A DNA stretch of 55,407 nt from Nitrospirota bacterium (GTDB lineage: Bacteria > Nitrospirota > JACRHL01). Made by a program: the position numbers and the translations under genes. Where the stretch lies: contig JAOUMB010000015.1 of NCBI GenBank assembly GCA_029881725.1, forward strand, positions 1 through 55,407, written 5' to 3'. Every line of letters starts with the position of its first letter. Positions within the stretch are counted from its first letter, which is position 1. Under the pieces are notes generated by a model, which was not told the origin of the DNA, did no database searches, and saw only the letters and a program-made list of their open reading frames with translations. Shown one piece after another: positions 42,371 through 51,532 of the stretch.

Positions 42371-43351
42371 ATGTCCGAAACGCGTCCAAAGATCGGCCTC
42401 GCACTGGGGGGAGGCGGCGCGCGCGGCCTCGCCCACGTGGGAATCCTCAAGGTACTGCACCGGGAAGGCATTCCCGTCGATGTGATCACCGGTGCCAGCT
42501 TCGGCTCCATCGTGGCCGCCGTGTATGCGGTCACCCAGGACATCGACCATGTATGCGCCGAGGTGGAGCGGGTGCTGTCCGGCGACCGCTTTCACAAGGC
42601 CAAGCTCAACTTCGTGCGCCACGAGTTCGAGGAGGAGCGGCGCATCGGGCTGATCTCCAACCTGAAGAACTTTTTGAAGAAGCAGCTGTTCTACAGCGTG
42701 GCGTTCCGGGTGCGGCAACTGGTCAGCGAGGAGGAATTTACCTCCATCATCGACGACCTGATCCCCCCCATCGAGTTTCACGAGACCCGTATCCCGTTCG
42801 CCTGTGTCACCACCGACATCAGCCACGGGGCGGAAATGGTCATCGACGACGGCCCCCTGCGCCCGGCGGTGTATGGCAGCAGCGCCATTCCGGGTGTGTT
42901 TCCGCCGGTGCTGTATCAGGGCCGCTACATGGTGGATGGTGGCTGGGCGCACCGGGTGCCGTGCCAGCCCGCCCGTGACCTGGGGGCGGACATCGTGATC
43001 GGGGTGGACATCTCCGAGGAGTTCACCCACGAGCCGGTGGAGAAACTGAAAAACGGCCTGGAACTGCTGATCCGCGCCAACAACGTCACCGGGCGGCTGC
43101 TGTGCAACCTGCAACTGGCGGCCGCCGACGTGGTGGTGCGCCCCCGGGTGGGGCATCTGCACTGGGCCTCCTTCGACCGGGCGGAGTTCTGCATCCACGA
43201 GGGGGAACGGGCCATGGAAAAGGCCCTTCCCGCGTTGCAGGCGGCCCTGGAGGGCACCTCCGGGGGCTCCGGCGACGAAGGGGAAGGCGGCGGCCTGCTG
43301 TCCCTTTTCCGGCGCAAAAAGCTGCCCGCAACCCCCGCCTCCGACGCCTAG
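42371..43351 (+). CDS. Patatin-like phospholipase (RssA-like)
   Basis: The 326-residue esterase has the patatin features in order: the oxyanion loop ALGGGGARGLAHVG, the nucleophile elbow GASFGS with Ser43, and the catalytic Asp189 in VDGGWAHRVP. These proteins release fatty acids from lipids. RssA/NTE-like bacterial members are cytoplasmic and of uncertain role. A Gly/Ser/acidic tail (EGTSGGSGDEGEGGG) ends in a basic LFRRKK patch that may touch the membrane. It is the first gene of a six-gene run. The ATG has no strong ribosome site. Confidence 0.9.
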   Translation: MSETRPKIGLALGGGGARGLAHVGILKVLHREGIPVDVITGASFGSIVAAVYAVTQDIDHVCAEVERVLSGDRFHKAKLNFVRHEFEEERRIGLISNLKNFLKKQLFYSVAFRVRQLVSEEEFTSIIDDLIPPIEFHETRIPFACVTTDISHGAEMVIDDGPLRPAVYGSSAIPGVFPPVLYQGRYMVDGGWAHRVPCQPARDLGADIVIGVDISEEFTHEPVEKLKNGLELLIRANNVTGRLLCNLQLAAADVVVRPRVGHLHWASFDRAEFCIHEGERAMEKALPALQAALEGTSGGSGDEGEGGGLLSLFRRKKLPATPASDA

Positions 43352-43353
43352 CC

Positions 43354-44748
43354 GTGAGCACCCCGGCCACCGTTCTGATCATCGACGACGAGGCGGGCAT
43401 CCGCCGGTCCCTGTCCGGGATTCTGGAGGACGAGGGATACACGGCGGTGGTGGCGGCGGACGGCCGGGAGGGGCTGAAACTGGCCGCCCGTGGCGATACG
43501 TCGCTGGTGCTGCTGGACATCTGGATGGAGGGCATGGACGGCATCGCCGTGCTGAAGCAGCTCAAACAGGATCTGCCGCACCTGCCGGTGGTGATGATGA
43601 GCGGCCACGGCACCATCGAAACCGCCGTCTCGGCCCTCAAGCTGGGCGCCTATGACTACCTGGAAAAACCCCTGTCCCTGGACCGGGTCACCCTTACCGT
43701 GGAGCACGCGCTCAAGGAGTCGCGCCTGACGGCGGAGAACGTACGCCTCAAGCAGCAGGTGGAGCGGCGCTGGCAGATGGTGGGCGACGCCCCGCCCCTG
43801 GCGCGCCTGCGGGACGACATCGGGCGGGTCGCCGGAACCTGCGCCCGGGTGCTGATTACCGGCGAGAACGGCAGCGGCAAGGAACTGGTGGCCCGCGCCC
43901 TGCACGCCCAGAGCCCGCGCCGGGACCAGCCGCTGGTGGAGATCAACTGCGCCGCCCTGCCGGAAAACCTGATTGAAAGCGAGCTGTTCGGCTACGAAAA
44001 GGGGGCCTTCTCCAGCGCCGACAGTTCCAAACCGGGCATGTTCGAACTGGCCGACGGCGGCGCCCTGTTCCTGGACGAGGTGGGCGACATGACCCTGGCC
44101 ACCCAGGCCCGGGTGCTGCGGGTGCTTCAGGAAGGCCGCTTCCAACGTCTGGGCGGAGTCACCCCGCGGCAGGTGGATGTGTGGGTCATCGCCGCCACCA
44201 ACCGGGACCTGAAGGCCGACGTGGCGGCGGGCCGCTTCCGGGAGGACCTGTTCTACCGCCTCAACGTGGTGCCGATCCGGGTACCGCCCCTGCGGGAACG
44301 GGCCGGAGACATCCCCGGTCTGGTGCGCCACTTCACCGAACTGGCGGCGGCGGAGCAGGGGCTGCCGAAAAAGACGTTTTCCGACCCGGTGCTGGACATC
44401 TTTGCCCGCCTGCCGTGGCCGGGTAACGTGCGTGAACTGAAAAACACCGTGGAACGGATGCTGATCATGGCCCGCGGCGCCACCGTGACCGCCGCCGACC
44501 TGCCACCGGAACTGGCGCCCCAGGGGGGAGCCGGGTTGGAGGCCATGCCGGACCTGGACGCCCTGACGCTCAAGGACGCACGGGAGGCCTTCGAGGCGGA
44601 GCATATCCGCCGGGTGCTGGCCGCCTGCGACGGAAATATCTCCCGCACGGCCGAGCGTCTCGGCGTGGAACGTAGTAATCTTTCTAAAAAGATACGTCAG
44701 CTTGGCATCGCCAGCGGCACCAAGGGGACAGGAGAGAGCCGTGCCTGA
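43354..44748 (+). CDS. NtrX-like AAA+ response regulator with altered GAFTGA
   Basis: The 464-residue regulator has a receiver (phospho-Asp55, Lys105) strikingly like NtrX (SLVLLDIWMEGMDG, MMSGHGTIETAV). The sigma-54-type AAA+ domain has Walker A GENGSGKE from 170 and Walker B ADGGALFLDEVGD. A Fis-type helix-turn-helix follows (NISRTAERLGVERSNLSKKI). The GAFTGA loop that contacts sigma-54 reads GAFSSA (217-222). Loss of its Thr-Gly pair suggests it may not activate sigma-54 and could act with sigma-70 or repress. No sensor kinase lies nearby. GTG start two bases after the patatin stop; the stop overlaps galT. Confidence 0.88.
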   Translation: MSTPATVLIIDDEAGIRRSLSGILEDEGYTAVVAADGREGLKLAARGDTSLVLLDIWMEGMDGIAVLKQLKQDLPHLPVVMMSGHGTIETAVSALKLGAYDYLEKPLSLDRVTLTVEHALKESRLTAENVRLKQQVERRWQMVGDAPPLARLRDDIGRVAGTCARVLITGENGSGKELVARALHAQSPRRDQPLVEINCAALPENLIESELFGYEKGAFSSADSSKPGMFELADGGALFLDEVGDMTLATQARVLRVLQEGRFQRLGGVTPRQVDVWVIAATNRDLKADVAAGRFREDLFYRLNVVPIRVPPLRERAGDIPGLVRHFTELAAAEQGLPKKTFSDPVLDIFARLPWPGNVRELKNTVERMLIMARGATVTAADLPPELAPQGGAGLEAMPDLDALTLKDAREAFEAEHIRRVLAACDGNISRTAERLGVERSNLSKKIRQLGIASGTKGTGESRA

Positions 44749-45736
44749 ATTCCGACAGGATCCCGTCACTTCCCGATGGGTGATCATCGCCAGCGAGCGG
44801 GGCCGCCGCCCCACCGATTTCGAAACGCCCCCCCCGCGCTCCGAAAACGCCTTCTGCCCCCTGTGTCCGGGCAATGAACACACCACCCCGCCCGAAATCC
44901 TGCGCGTGAAGACCGACGACGGGGGCTGGGACCTGCGGGTGATTCCCAACAAGTTCCCCGTGCTCGGTGTGGAGGGCGATCTGGACCGCATGGGCGACGG
45001 CATGTACGACCGCATGAACGGCCTGGGCGCCCACGAGGTGATCATCGAAAGCCCGGAGCACAACACGCCGCTGGGCTACCTGAGCGTGGAGCGCATCAGC
45101 CGCCTGATTCAGGCCTATCACGAACGCTATGTGGACCTGAAGCGCGACTTCCGCTTCCGCTACGTGCTGATCTTCAAAAACCAGGGCGAGGCCGCCGGGG
45201 CCAGCCTGGAGCACCCCCATTCCCAGCTCATCGCCCTGCCGGTGGTGCCCAAGCGGGTGCACGAGGAACTGGTCGGGGCGCGCCGCCACTTCGAATACAA
45301 GGAGCGGTGCATCTTCTGCGACATCCTGCGCCAGGAGATGAAAGAGGGCACCCGCGTGGTGCTCGAAAACGAGGAGTTCGTGGTGGTCTCCCCCTACGCC
45401 GCCCGCTTTCCGTTCGAAACCTGGATTCTGCCCAAAAAACATCAGTCGTCCTTCGAAACCCTGGACGCCGCCCAGTCCCACGCCCTGGCGCGGATTCTGA
45501 AAAACCTGCTGCAACGTCTGGACCGGGTGCTGGGAAATCCGCCCTTCAACTACATGCTGCACACCACCCCGTTGCAGGAAGGGCCCAACGAGTACTACCA
45601 CTGGCACATGGAGGTGATCCCCAAGCTCACCAAGGTGGCCGGGTTCGAGTGGGGGTCCGGATTTTACATCAACCCCACGCCGCCGGAGGAGGCCACCCGC
45701 TTCCTGCGCGAGGCCCGCGTGGACCGCGAGTTTTAA
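44741..45736 (+). CDS. galT: Galactose-1-phosphate uridylyltransferase
   Basis: The 331-residue HIT-fold enzyme exchanges UMP between UDP-glucose and galactose-1-phosphate. Zinc cysteines are in CPLCPGNE (about 38-41), and the catalytic site is LEHPHSQLIALP, whose middle histidine carries the uridylyl group. A second CIFCDI pair and the closing YYHWHMEVIP match the family. ADP-glucose-using homologues exist, so a role in feeding glycogen synthesis is possible given glgA nine bases downstream. GTG start, overlapping the regulator stop by eight bases, with GGAGAG upstream. Confidence 0.92.
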   Translation: MPEFRQDPVTSRWVIIASERGRRPTDFETPPPRSENAFCPLCPGNEHTTPPEILRVKTDDGGWDLRVIPNKFPVLGVEGDLDRMGDGMYDRMNGLGAHEVIIESPEHNTPLGYLSVERISRLIQAYHERYVDLKRDFRFRYVLIFKNQGEAAGASLEHPHSQLIALPVVPKRVHEELVGARRHFEYKERCIFCDILRQEMKEGTRVVLENEEFVVVSPYAARFPFETWILPKKHQSSFETLDAAQSHALARILKNLLQRLDRVLGNPPFNYMLHTTPLQEGPNEYYHWHMEVIPKLTKVAGFEWGSGFYINPTPPEEATRFLREARVDREF

Positions 45737-45745
45737 GGGCCGGCC

Positions 45746-47218
45746 ATGCATGTCCTGATCGCCACCTCGGAAATGGTGCCATTCATCAAGACCGGCGGGC
45801 TGGCGGACGTGACCGGCGCCCTGCCGCAGGCCCTGTCGGCCCTGGGCCTGCGGGTGACCGCCGTGCTGCCGCTGTACAACCTGATCGACCGCGAGGCCGC
45901 CGGGGCCCTTCCCCACGGCCAGCCGTTCAAGGTGGAACTGGGGCACCGGGTGGTCAAGGCCCAGGCCTGGCGCAGCGAACGGCCGTGGGGCGACGTATTC
46001 TTTATCGAACAGGCGGAATACTTCGACCGGGGCCACCTGTATGGTCCCCCCGGTGGCGAGGATCCGGACAACGCGGAGCGCTTCGCCTTTTTCTCCCGCG
46101 CCATCCCCGCCCTGTGCCGCGCCCACCACCTGATTCCCGATGTGATCCACGTGCACGACTGGCAGGCGGCGCTGGTACCGGTGTACCTGAAGGAAACCGC
46201 CGACGGCGCAGCGCCGCTGGAACACACCCGCACGGTGCTGACCATCCACAACATGGCCTATCAGGGAAATTTCGACATCACCGCCGTGAACGTGCTCGGC
46301 CTGCCGCCCCGGGTGCTGGGGATCGAGGGGCTGGAGTTCCATGGGGGGGTCAATTTCCTGAAGGGTGGCATTCTGTTCGCGGACAGCGTGACCACCGTCA
46401 GCCCCACCTATGCCCGCGAGATCCGCGAGCCGGAAAACGGGTGGGGCCTGGACGGGGTACTGCGGGTGCGGGACGAACACCTGACCGGCATCGTCAACGG
46501 CATCGACACTTGCGAGTGGGACCCGCACACGGATCCGCATCTGGCGGCGCCCTTCTCCGCGGACAATACCTCCGGCCGGGTGGCCAACCGGGAGGCGGTG
46601 CAAAAGGCCCTCGGCCTCGACACCGGCGACGATCCCCTGATCGGCTTTGTGGGTCGGGTGACGGAACAGAAGGGGCTTGATCTGCTGCTGGGCATCCTCC
46701 CCGACCTGATGGCGCGGGGGGTGCAACTGGCACTGCTGGGAAGCGGCGATCCACACATGGTGGACCGGCTGCGGCAGGCGGCCCACGACCACCCGGGGCG
46801 GGTGGGCCTGGCGACTGGTTTCGATGAACCCCTGGCCCGGCGCATTTACGGTGGCTCCGACCTGTTTGTGATGCCGTCCCGCTTCGAGCCGTGCGGGTTG
46901 GCCCAGTTGATTGCCATGCGTTACGGTGCACCACCGGTGGTGCACCGGGTGGGGGGACTGGCCGATACCGTGACCGCGTGGGAAAGCGACCCGGACACGG
47001 CCACCGGGTTCGTATTTCAGGAGGCCCGCCCGGAGGCGCTGCTGTCGGCCATCGACCGCGCCCTGTCGGTGTGGAAGGACAAAAAGGAATTTCGCGCATT
47101 GCAACAAAACGGCATGCGACGGGACAGTTCCTGGGACGCCAGCGCCGCCGCGTATGCGGCCCTTTACAAGCGGCTTCCGTCCCTGACTCCGTTGCACAAA
47201 CGACGGATTACAGGGTAG
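45746..47218 (+). CDS. glgA: Glycogen synthase
   Basis: This 490-residue GT5 enzyme adds glucose from ADP-glucose to glycogen. The N-terminal signature KTGGLADVTGALPQAL binds the donor. HVHDWQAALVPVYL, the hinge INGIDTCEWDP, GFVGRVTEQKGLDLL and the C-terminal SRFEPCGLAQLIAMRYG are all present. Length is normal. It follows galT by nine bases and precedes a receiver protein by nine. It is the only core glycogen enzyme seen here; no glgB, glgC or glgP is in the window. Confidence 0.96.
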   Translation: MHVLIATSEMVPFIKTGGLADVTGALPQALSALGLRVTAVLPLYNLIDREAAGALPHGQPFKVELGHRVVKAQAWRSERPWGDVFFIEQAEYFDRGHLYGPPGGEDPDNAERFAFFSRAIPALCRAHHLIPDVIHVHDWQAALVPVYLKETADGAAPLEHTRTVLTIHNMAYQGNFDITAVNVLGLPPRVLGIEGLEFHGGVNFLKGGILFADSVTTVSPTYAREIREPENGWGLDGVLRVRDEHLTGIVNGIDTCEWDPHTDPHLAAPFSADNTSGRVANREAVQKALGLDTGDDPLIGFVGRVTEQKGLDLLLGILPDLMARGVQLALLGSGDPHMVDRLRQAAHDHPGRVGLATGFDEPLARRIYGGSDLFVMPSRFEPCGLAQLIAMRYGAPPVVHRVGGLADTVTAWESDPDTATGFVFQEARPEALLSAIDRALSVWKDKKEFRALQQNGMRRDSSWDASAAAYAALYKRLPSLTPLHKRRITG

Positions 47219-47227
47219 GGTATAGGG

Positions 47228-47608
47228 ATGGAGAACCAATCCATTTTTGTGGTTGATGACGAGGAGAGCATCCGCCTTTTTCTGAGTGAGGAACTCACCG
47301 ACGAAGGGTATGTGGTCACCACCTTCCCCAACGGCGAGTCGGTGCTGGATGCGCTGGAGGAAGGCCCTCCCGATCTGGTCATTCTGGATATCCGCATGCC
47401 CGGAATCGACGGCATCAAGGTGCTGCAACGGGCCAAGCGCAAATACCCCGCCCTGCCGGTGATCCTGTGCAGCGCATACAGCGACTACAAGCACGATTTC
47501 GGCGCCTGGAGCGCCGACGGCTATTTTGTAAAGAGCGCCCGCCTGGACGGCCTGAAGGAAATGATCCGCGGGGTGCTGGAACCGGGCGGCAAGGCGACCG
47601 AAACCTAG
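47228..47608 (+). CDS. Stand-alone receiver-domain protein
   Basis: This 126-residue protein is a single CheY-like receiver without an output domain. The acidic pair is VVDDEES, the phosphoacceptor Asp54 is in VILDIRMPG, the switch residue lies in LCSAYSD, and the conserved lysine is in YFVKSA. Such proteins relay signals to other proteins. Its place between glgA and trxB suggests it belongs to the same operon. No kinase is adjacent. A weak ribosome site (TAGGG) precedes the ATG. Confidence 0.9.
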   Translation: MENQSIFVVDDEESIRLFLSEELTDEGYVVTTFPNGESVLDALEEGPPDLVILDIRMPGIDGIKVLQRAKRKYPALPVILCSAYSDYKHDFGAWSADGYFVKSARLDGLKEMIRGVLEPGGKATET

Positions 47609-47634
47609 CTTCTGGATATGCAAGGGGGGAGACA

Positions 47635-48558
47635 ATGACCCGTAACGTGGTGATTCTGGGATCCGGCCCCGCCGGTTTGACGGCGGCCATCTACGCGGCC
47701 CGCGCCAATCTGGAGCCGCTGATCATCGAAGGCCCCCAGGCCGGCGGGCAGCTCACCATCACCACCGACGTGGAAAACTTCCCCGGCTTTCCCGAGGGCA
47801 TCGAGGGACCGGAGTTGATCCTGCGCACCCGCCAGCAGGCGGAACGCTTCGGCACCGAATTCATGACCGGCACCGTCACCGGCGTGGACCTCTCCAAGCG
47901 TCCCTTCACTCTGGATGTGGACGGCACCGAGGTCCGTTGCAAGACCCTGATCGTCGCCACCGGCGCCACCGCCCGCCTGATGGGACTGGAAAACGAAAGC
48001 CGCCTGATGGGGGCCGGAGTATCCGCCTGCGCCACCTGCGACGGCTTCTTCTTCAAGGGAAAACGCATCATGGTGGTGGGTGGCGGCGACACCGCCATGG
48101 AGGAAGCCCTGTTCCTCACCCGTTTTGCCAGCCAGGTGACGGTGATCCACCGGCGTGACGAACTGCGTGCCTCCAAGATCATGGCCGACAAGGCGCTGAA
48201 CCACCCCAAAATCGATTTTTTGTGGAACAAGGTGGTGGTGGACGTGCTCGGCGATCAGGCCATCAGCGGCGTGCGCCTGAAGGACACCACGAGCGGAGAT
48301 CTGTCCGACCACGACACCGAGGGGCTGTTCATGGCCATCGGCCACTCCCCCAACACCGGGGTGTTCAAGGGGCAACTGGATATGGCGGACACCGGCTACC
48401 TGATCACCCAGCCCGGCTCCACCCGCACCAACGTGACCGGCGTGTTCGCCGCCGGGGACGTGGCCGACCCGGTCTACCGCCAGGCGGTATCCGCCGCGGG
48501 CACCGGTTGCATGGCGGCGCTGGACGCGGAGCGGTTGCTGGAGAGTGAGGAGGGGTAA
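47635..48558 (+). CDS. trxB: Thioredoxin reductase
   Basis: The 307-residue flavoenzyme transfers electrons from NADPH to thioredoxin. The FAD motif is ILGSGPAGLTAAIYAARA, the redox disulfide is ACATCDGFF, the NADPH motif is VVGGGDTAMEEALFL, and the closing FAD segment is GVFAAGDVADPVYRQ. It has the length of the low-molecular-weight type. GGGGGGA precedes the ATG. Last of the six-gene run; it converges with the YbjQ-like gene 14 bases later. Confidence 0.97.
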   Translation: MTRNVVILGSGPAGLTAAIYAARANLEPLIIEGPQAGGQLTITTDVENFPGFPEGIEGPELILRTRQQAERFGTEFMTGTVTGVDLSKRPFTLDVDGTEVRCKTLIVATGATARLMGLENESRLMGAGVSACATCDGFFFKGKRIMVVGGGDTAMEEALFLTRFASQVTVIHRRDELRASKIMADKALNHPKIDFLWNKVVVDVLGDQAISGVRLKDTTSGDLSDHDTEGLFMAIGHSPNTGVFKGQLDMADTGYLITQPGSTRTNVTGVFAAGDVADPVYRQAVSAAGTGCMAALDAERLLESEEG

Positions 48559-48572
48559 CCCCCCGATTCAGG

Positions 48573-49355
48573 TCAGCCGGACGGGGCCAGCTTGACGGCG
48601 GTGCCGGTCACGGCGATCAGCATGCCGCCACCCACTCCGGCGCAATAGCTTACCTGGGTGGCCACCACCGCATCCCCGGAAATTTTGGCCGCCTGGGCAC
48701 GCAATGCCATAAAGGCCTGCTCCACCCCCTGTTGCATGTGATTGCCCGCATCGGTCCCGGCCAGGGTTTGCACCGTGCCGCCGGTGGGCAATGGGTCGTT
48801 GCCCACCCGCACCAGCACCTGACTGGAAACCACCCCCACCACCTTGAGCATGTGACGCCCCGGTATTTCCTGTCCGGTGGTGACCGGCATGGACATGGCG
48901 GCAGCGGAAGGCGGCGCGGGTTTTTCCGGCTTGGATACGGTTTCGATGGCCGCGGGTTTGGCGGCCGGGGCGGCCACCGGCGTGGCGCTCTTCAGCACTG
49001 CCTGATTCTGTCCGGCGGTGGGCGAAGGGGTGGGGCTGGCCGGGGGCAACGGGGTCTTTGCCGCGGGGGGCGCTGATGCCGCAGGTGGCGCTGATACCGC
49101 GGGTGGCGGTGGTGCGGGCGGCGCCTGGGTGGCCGTGGCGGTGGCCGGTTTGGCGCCTCCCCCCAGTTCCAACTGGTCGATGGCGCCCACCACCGACTCC
49201 GGCGGCGGCACGTTCAGCCCGCCGCTTTTCTCCAGCGGCGCCGACATGCCCCCATCGGCACGGCGGATTTCCTCCGCGAACCGACCCAACGGGGTCTGAC
49301 AGCGCACGCAGGCGGGGCCATCCGGCTGAGGCAGGCTGCAATTGGGACACTTCAT
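48573..49355 (-). CDS. Zinc-ribbon plus YbjQ-like domain protein
   Basis: The 260-residue protein begins with a zinc ribbon (CPNCSLPQPDGPACVRC). A long Pro/Ala-rich disordered stretch follows (about 50-160). It ends in a YbjQ/UPF0145-type domain (about 170-260) with MLKVVGVVSSQVLVRVG, helices with QAFMALRAQAAK, and ISGDAVVATQVSY and VTGTAVKL. YbjQ proteins are pentamers once called heavy-metal-binding, but their role is unknown. The ATG has AAGGGA five to six bases upstream. The fusion layout is unusual. Confidence 0.7.
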   Translation of the reverse strand: MKCPNCSLPQPDGPACVRCQTPLGRFAEEIRRADGGMSAPLEKSGGLNVPPPESVVGAIDQLELGGGAKPATATATQAPPAPPPPAVSAPPAASAPPAAKTPLPPASPTPSPTAGQNQAVLKSATPVAAPAAKPAAIETVSKPEKPAPPSAAAMSMPVTTGQEIPGRHMLKVVGVVSSQVLVRVGNDPLPTGGTVQTLAGTDAGNHMQQGVEQAFMALRAQAAKISGDAVVATQVSYCAGVGGGMLIAVTGTAVKLAPSG

Positions 49356-49378
49356 CACGTTCCCTTCGGCCTGAACAG

Positions 49379-49408
49379 CCTAAAGCTTTATCACTTTAGG
49401 GGTTTTTT
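49379..49408 (+). terminator. Terminator-like hairpin with T run
   Basis: CCTAAAG (49379-49385) pairs with CTTTAGG (49394-49400), and GG plus six T follow on the plus strand. Read leftward there is no T tail, so it would stop rightward transcription, for example read-through from trxB or antisense RNA entering purN. Confidence 0.55.
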
Positions 49409-49416
49409 GGCCGATT

Positions 49417-50028
49417 TCAGGGGCGGACGGATACCCGGCGACCGTCCACGGTAACGCGCCCTTCGGCAAACGCCTTGACCGCCGCCACATACAACCGGTG
49501 CTCCTGTTCCAGCACCCGCGCCGACAGGGTGTCACCGGTGTCGTTGTCTTCCACCGGCACCGCCGTCTGCATCACGATGGGCCCGGCGTCCATGGCCAGT
49601 TCCACAAGGTGCACGGTGCAACCGGCCAGCTTGACGCCGTAATCCAGCGCCTGCTGCTGGGCGTTCAGGCCCGGAAAGGACGGCAACAGGGAGGGGTGGA
49701 TGTTGAGAATGCGGTTCTGGAACGGCTCGATAAACGCCTTGGAGACCAGCTTCATGTATCCGGCCAGGCACACCAGGGTGACGCCCCGGGCCCGCAACTC
49801 CGCCACCAGCGCCCGGTCATAGGCTTCGCGGGTGCCGTGGTCCTTGGGGTTCAGCCACACCGCGTCGACTCCCTGGGCGCGGGCGGTGGCCAGCGCCCCG
49901 GCCTGTTCCTTGTCGGACAGCACCACCGCCACCCGGGCCGGAATTTCGCCACTGGCACAGGCGGCCAGCAGGGCCTTCATGTTGGAGCCGCGCCCACTCG
50001 CCAGAATGCCGATCACGCACTCAGACAT
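49417..50028 (-). CDS. purN: Phosphoribosylglycinamide formyltransferase
   Basis: The 203-residue enzyme formylates GAR with 10-formyl-tetrahydrofolate, the third step of purine synthesis. Motifs are [14 protein letters not shown], the catalytic Asn-His in [18 protein letters not shown], and the Asp loop [17 protein letters not shown]. It overlaps the purM stop by eight bases, the standard purM-purN arrangement. Confidence 0.96.
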   Translation of the reverse strand: MSECVIGILASGRGSNMKALLAACASGEIPARVAVVLSDKEQAGALATARAQGVDAVWLNPKDHGTREAYDRALVAELRARGVTLVCLAGYMKLVSKAFIEPFQNRILNIHPSLLPSFPGLNAQQQALDYGVKLAGCTVHLVELAMDAGPIVMQTAVPVEDNDTGDTLSARVLEQEHRLYVAAVKAFAEGRVTVDGRRVSVRP

Positions 50029-51052
50029 AGGTCACCTCCGGATTCCCGGCCACAATGCGGCCGATCACCTGAGCCCGCTCGCCCAGTCCGGTCAGGGCGT
50101 TCACCACGGCTCCCGCCTGGGATTCAGGCACCACCACGCACATGCCGATGCCCATGTTGAAGGTGCGTAGCATCTCGTCCCGCGCGACTCCGCCCAGCCG
50201 TTCCAGTTCGGTAAATACCGGGGGCACGGGCCAACTGCCCGCGTCGATGTGCGCGCCGCAGCCTTCCGGCAGCACCCGCGGCAGGTTTTCGGTCAAGCCG
50301 CCGCCGGTGATATGGGCCAGGGCATGCACCTCAAACGATTCGATCAGCGCCAGTACCGGCTTCACGTAAATGCGCGTGGGGGTGAGCAACGCCTCGCCCA
50401 GGCTGCGCCCATCCCCGTCCAGGGCATCGGTGAGAGCCATGCCCGCGTGCTCCATAAACACCTTGCGGGCCAGGGAGTAGCCGTTGCTGTGCAGCCCGGA
50501 GGAACCGATGCCGACGATGGCGTCGCCCGCCCGCACGCGGCTGCCGTCAATGATTTTGGGCCGGTCCACCACACCCACGGAAAACCCGGCCAGGTCGTAT
50601 TCCCCTTCCGGGTAGAAGCCGGGCATTTCGGCGGTTTCGCCCCCCAGCAGGGCACAACCCGCCTGCTTGCACCCTTCGGCGATGCCCGCCACCACGTTGG
50701 CGGCGGAATCCACGCTCAGCCTGCCGGTGGCAAAATAATCCAGAAAGAACAAGGGCCTGGCGCCGGTCACCACAATGTCGTTGACGCACATGGCCACCAG
50801 GTCGATGCCCACCGTGTCGTGCCGGTTCAGGCCGAAGGCGATTTTCAGTTTGGTGCCCACCCCGTCGGTGCCGGACACCAGCACCGGCTCGGTCATGCCC
50901 GCGGTATCCAGCCCGAACAGGCCGCCAAAGCCGCCCAGCCCGGACAGCACACCGGGGATCGCGGTGGCCTTGGCAAGCGGCTTGATTCGCTCCACCAGGG
51001 CATTGCCCGCGTCGATATCCACCCCGGCACCCTTGTAGTTCAACTCGCTCAC
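50021..51052 (-). CDS. purM: Phosphoribosylformylglycinamidine cyclo-ligase
   Basis: The 343-residue AIR synthetase closes the imidazole ring in purine synthesis. It has [51 protein letters not shown] and [13 protein letters not shown] take the GTG at 51052 because AGGGGA lies seven bases upstream and the promoter at 51086-51114 is just behind it. The in-frame ATG at 51127 lies beyond that promoter. Length then matches the family. Confidence 0.97.
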   Translation of the reverse strand: MSELNYKGAGVDIDAGNALVERIKPLAKATAIPGVLSGLGGFGGLFGLDTAGMTEPVLVSGTDGVGTKLKIAFGLNRHDTVGIDLVAMCVNDIVVTGARPLFFLDYFATGRLSVDSAANVVAGIAEGCKQAGCALLGGETAEMPGFYPEGEYDLAGFSVGVVDRPKIIDGSRVRAGDAIVGIGSSGLHSNGYSLARKVFMEHAGMALTDALDGDGRSLGEALLTPTRIYVKPVLALIESFEVHALAHITGGGLTENLPRVLPEGCGAHIDAGSWPVPPVFTELERLGGVARDEMLRTFNMGIGMCVVVPESQAGAVVNALTGLGERAQVIGRIVAGNPEVTYV

Positions 51053-51085
51053 AGGCGTTTCCCCTGGCACAAAAAAAAGATCGTA

Positions 51086-51114
51086 ATCATAGGATGCGGG
51101 CGCGGTCCCGTCAA
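51086..51114 (-). promoter_or_regulatory. Promoter of purM-purN
   Basis: On the minus strand TTGACG (51109-51114) and TATGAT (51086-51091) are separated by 17 bases. Transcription from near 51079 would give a leader of about 27 bases to the GTG. Confidence 0.75.
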
Positions 51115-51144
51115 TCGGATCCACCACCAGGGACGCCGGGGGGG

Positions 51145-51175
51145 ATTGTCCAGCAGGGCCGGCCCGGTGGACAAT
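51145..51175. repeat. Inverted repeat between purM and TPR gene
   Basis: ATTGTCCA (51145-51152) and TGGACAAT (51168-51175) are perfect complements separated by 15 bases that contain a further GGGCCGGCCC palindrome. It lies upstream of both the leftward purM promoter and the rightward TPR gene. It may be an operator or, on RNA, a strong hairpin. Confidence 0.6.
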
Positions 51176-51204
51176 GGAGACTTACCCCAAGCGAGGACAG
51201 GCGC

Positions 51205-51519
51205 ATGACCCAAAGCCGCATCGAACAGTTTCAGGCATTTCTCGACAAGGATCCGAACAACAGCTTTGCCCGCTACGTGATCGCCCAGGAGCAACTCAAG
51301 CTGGGCCGGTTCGAGGAAGCCACCGAAACCTTTGCCGAGGTCATCCGCCGCGATGCCGATTACGTGGCGGCCTATTTCCACGGGGGCAAGGCGCTGGAGA
51401 CGGTGGGCCGCCCCGAGGACGCCCGCAAGGTTTATATGGACGGACTGGCCGCCGCCGACCGCACCGGCAACACCCATGCCCGGGGCGAATTGCAGGAAGC
51501 GCTGATGGCGCTGGGCTGA
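51205..51519 (+). CDS. Small TPR protein
   Basis: A 104-residue all-helical protein with about two and a half tetratricopeptide repeats (SFARYVIAQEQLKLGRFEEA, then VAAYFHGGKALETVGRPEDA). It has no signal or membrane segment, so it is probably cytoplasmic and a protein-protein adaptor. The ATG follows GAGGAC by seven bases. It converges on fur. Confidence 0.8.
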   Translation: MTQSRIEQFQAFLDKDPNNSFARYVIAQEQLKLGRFEEATETFAEVIRRDADYVAAYFHGGKALETVGRPEDARKVYMDGLAAADRTGNTHARGELQEALMALG

Positions 51520-51532
51520 CGCCCCGGGGAAC

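Noticed and set aside
44684-47635. Very long open frame on the minus strand opposite galT and glgA
   Set aside because: It mirrors two clearly conserved genes, is His/Gly/Gln/Arg-rich like other antisense frames here, and shows no family motif; high G+C leaves antisense frames open.
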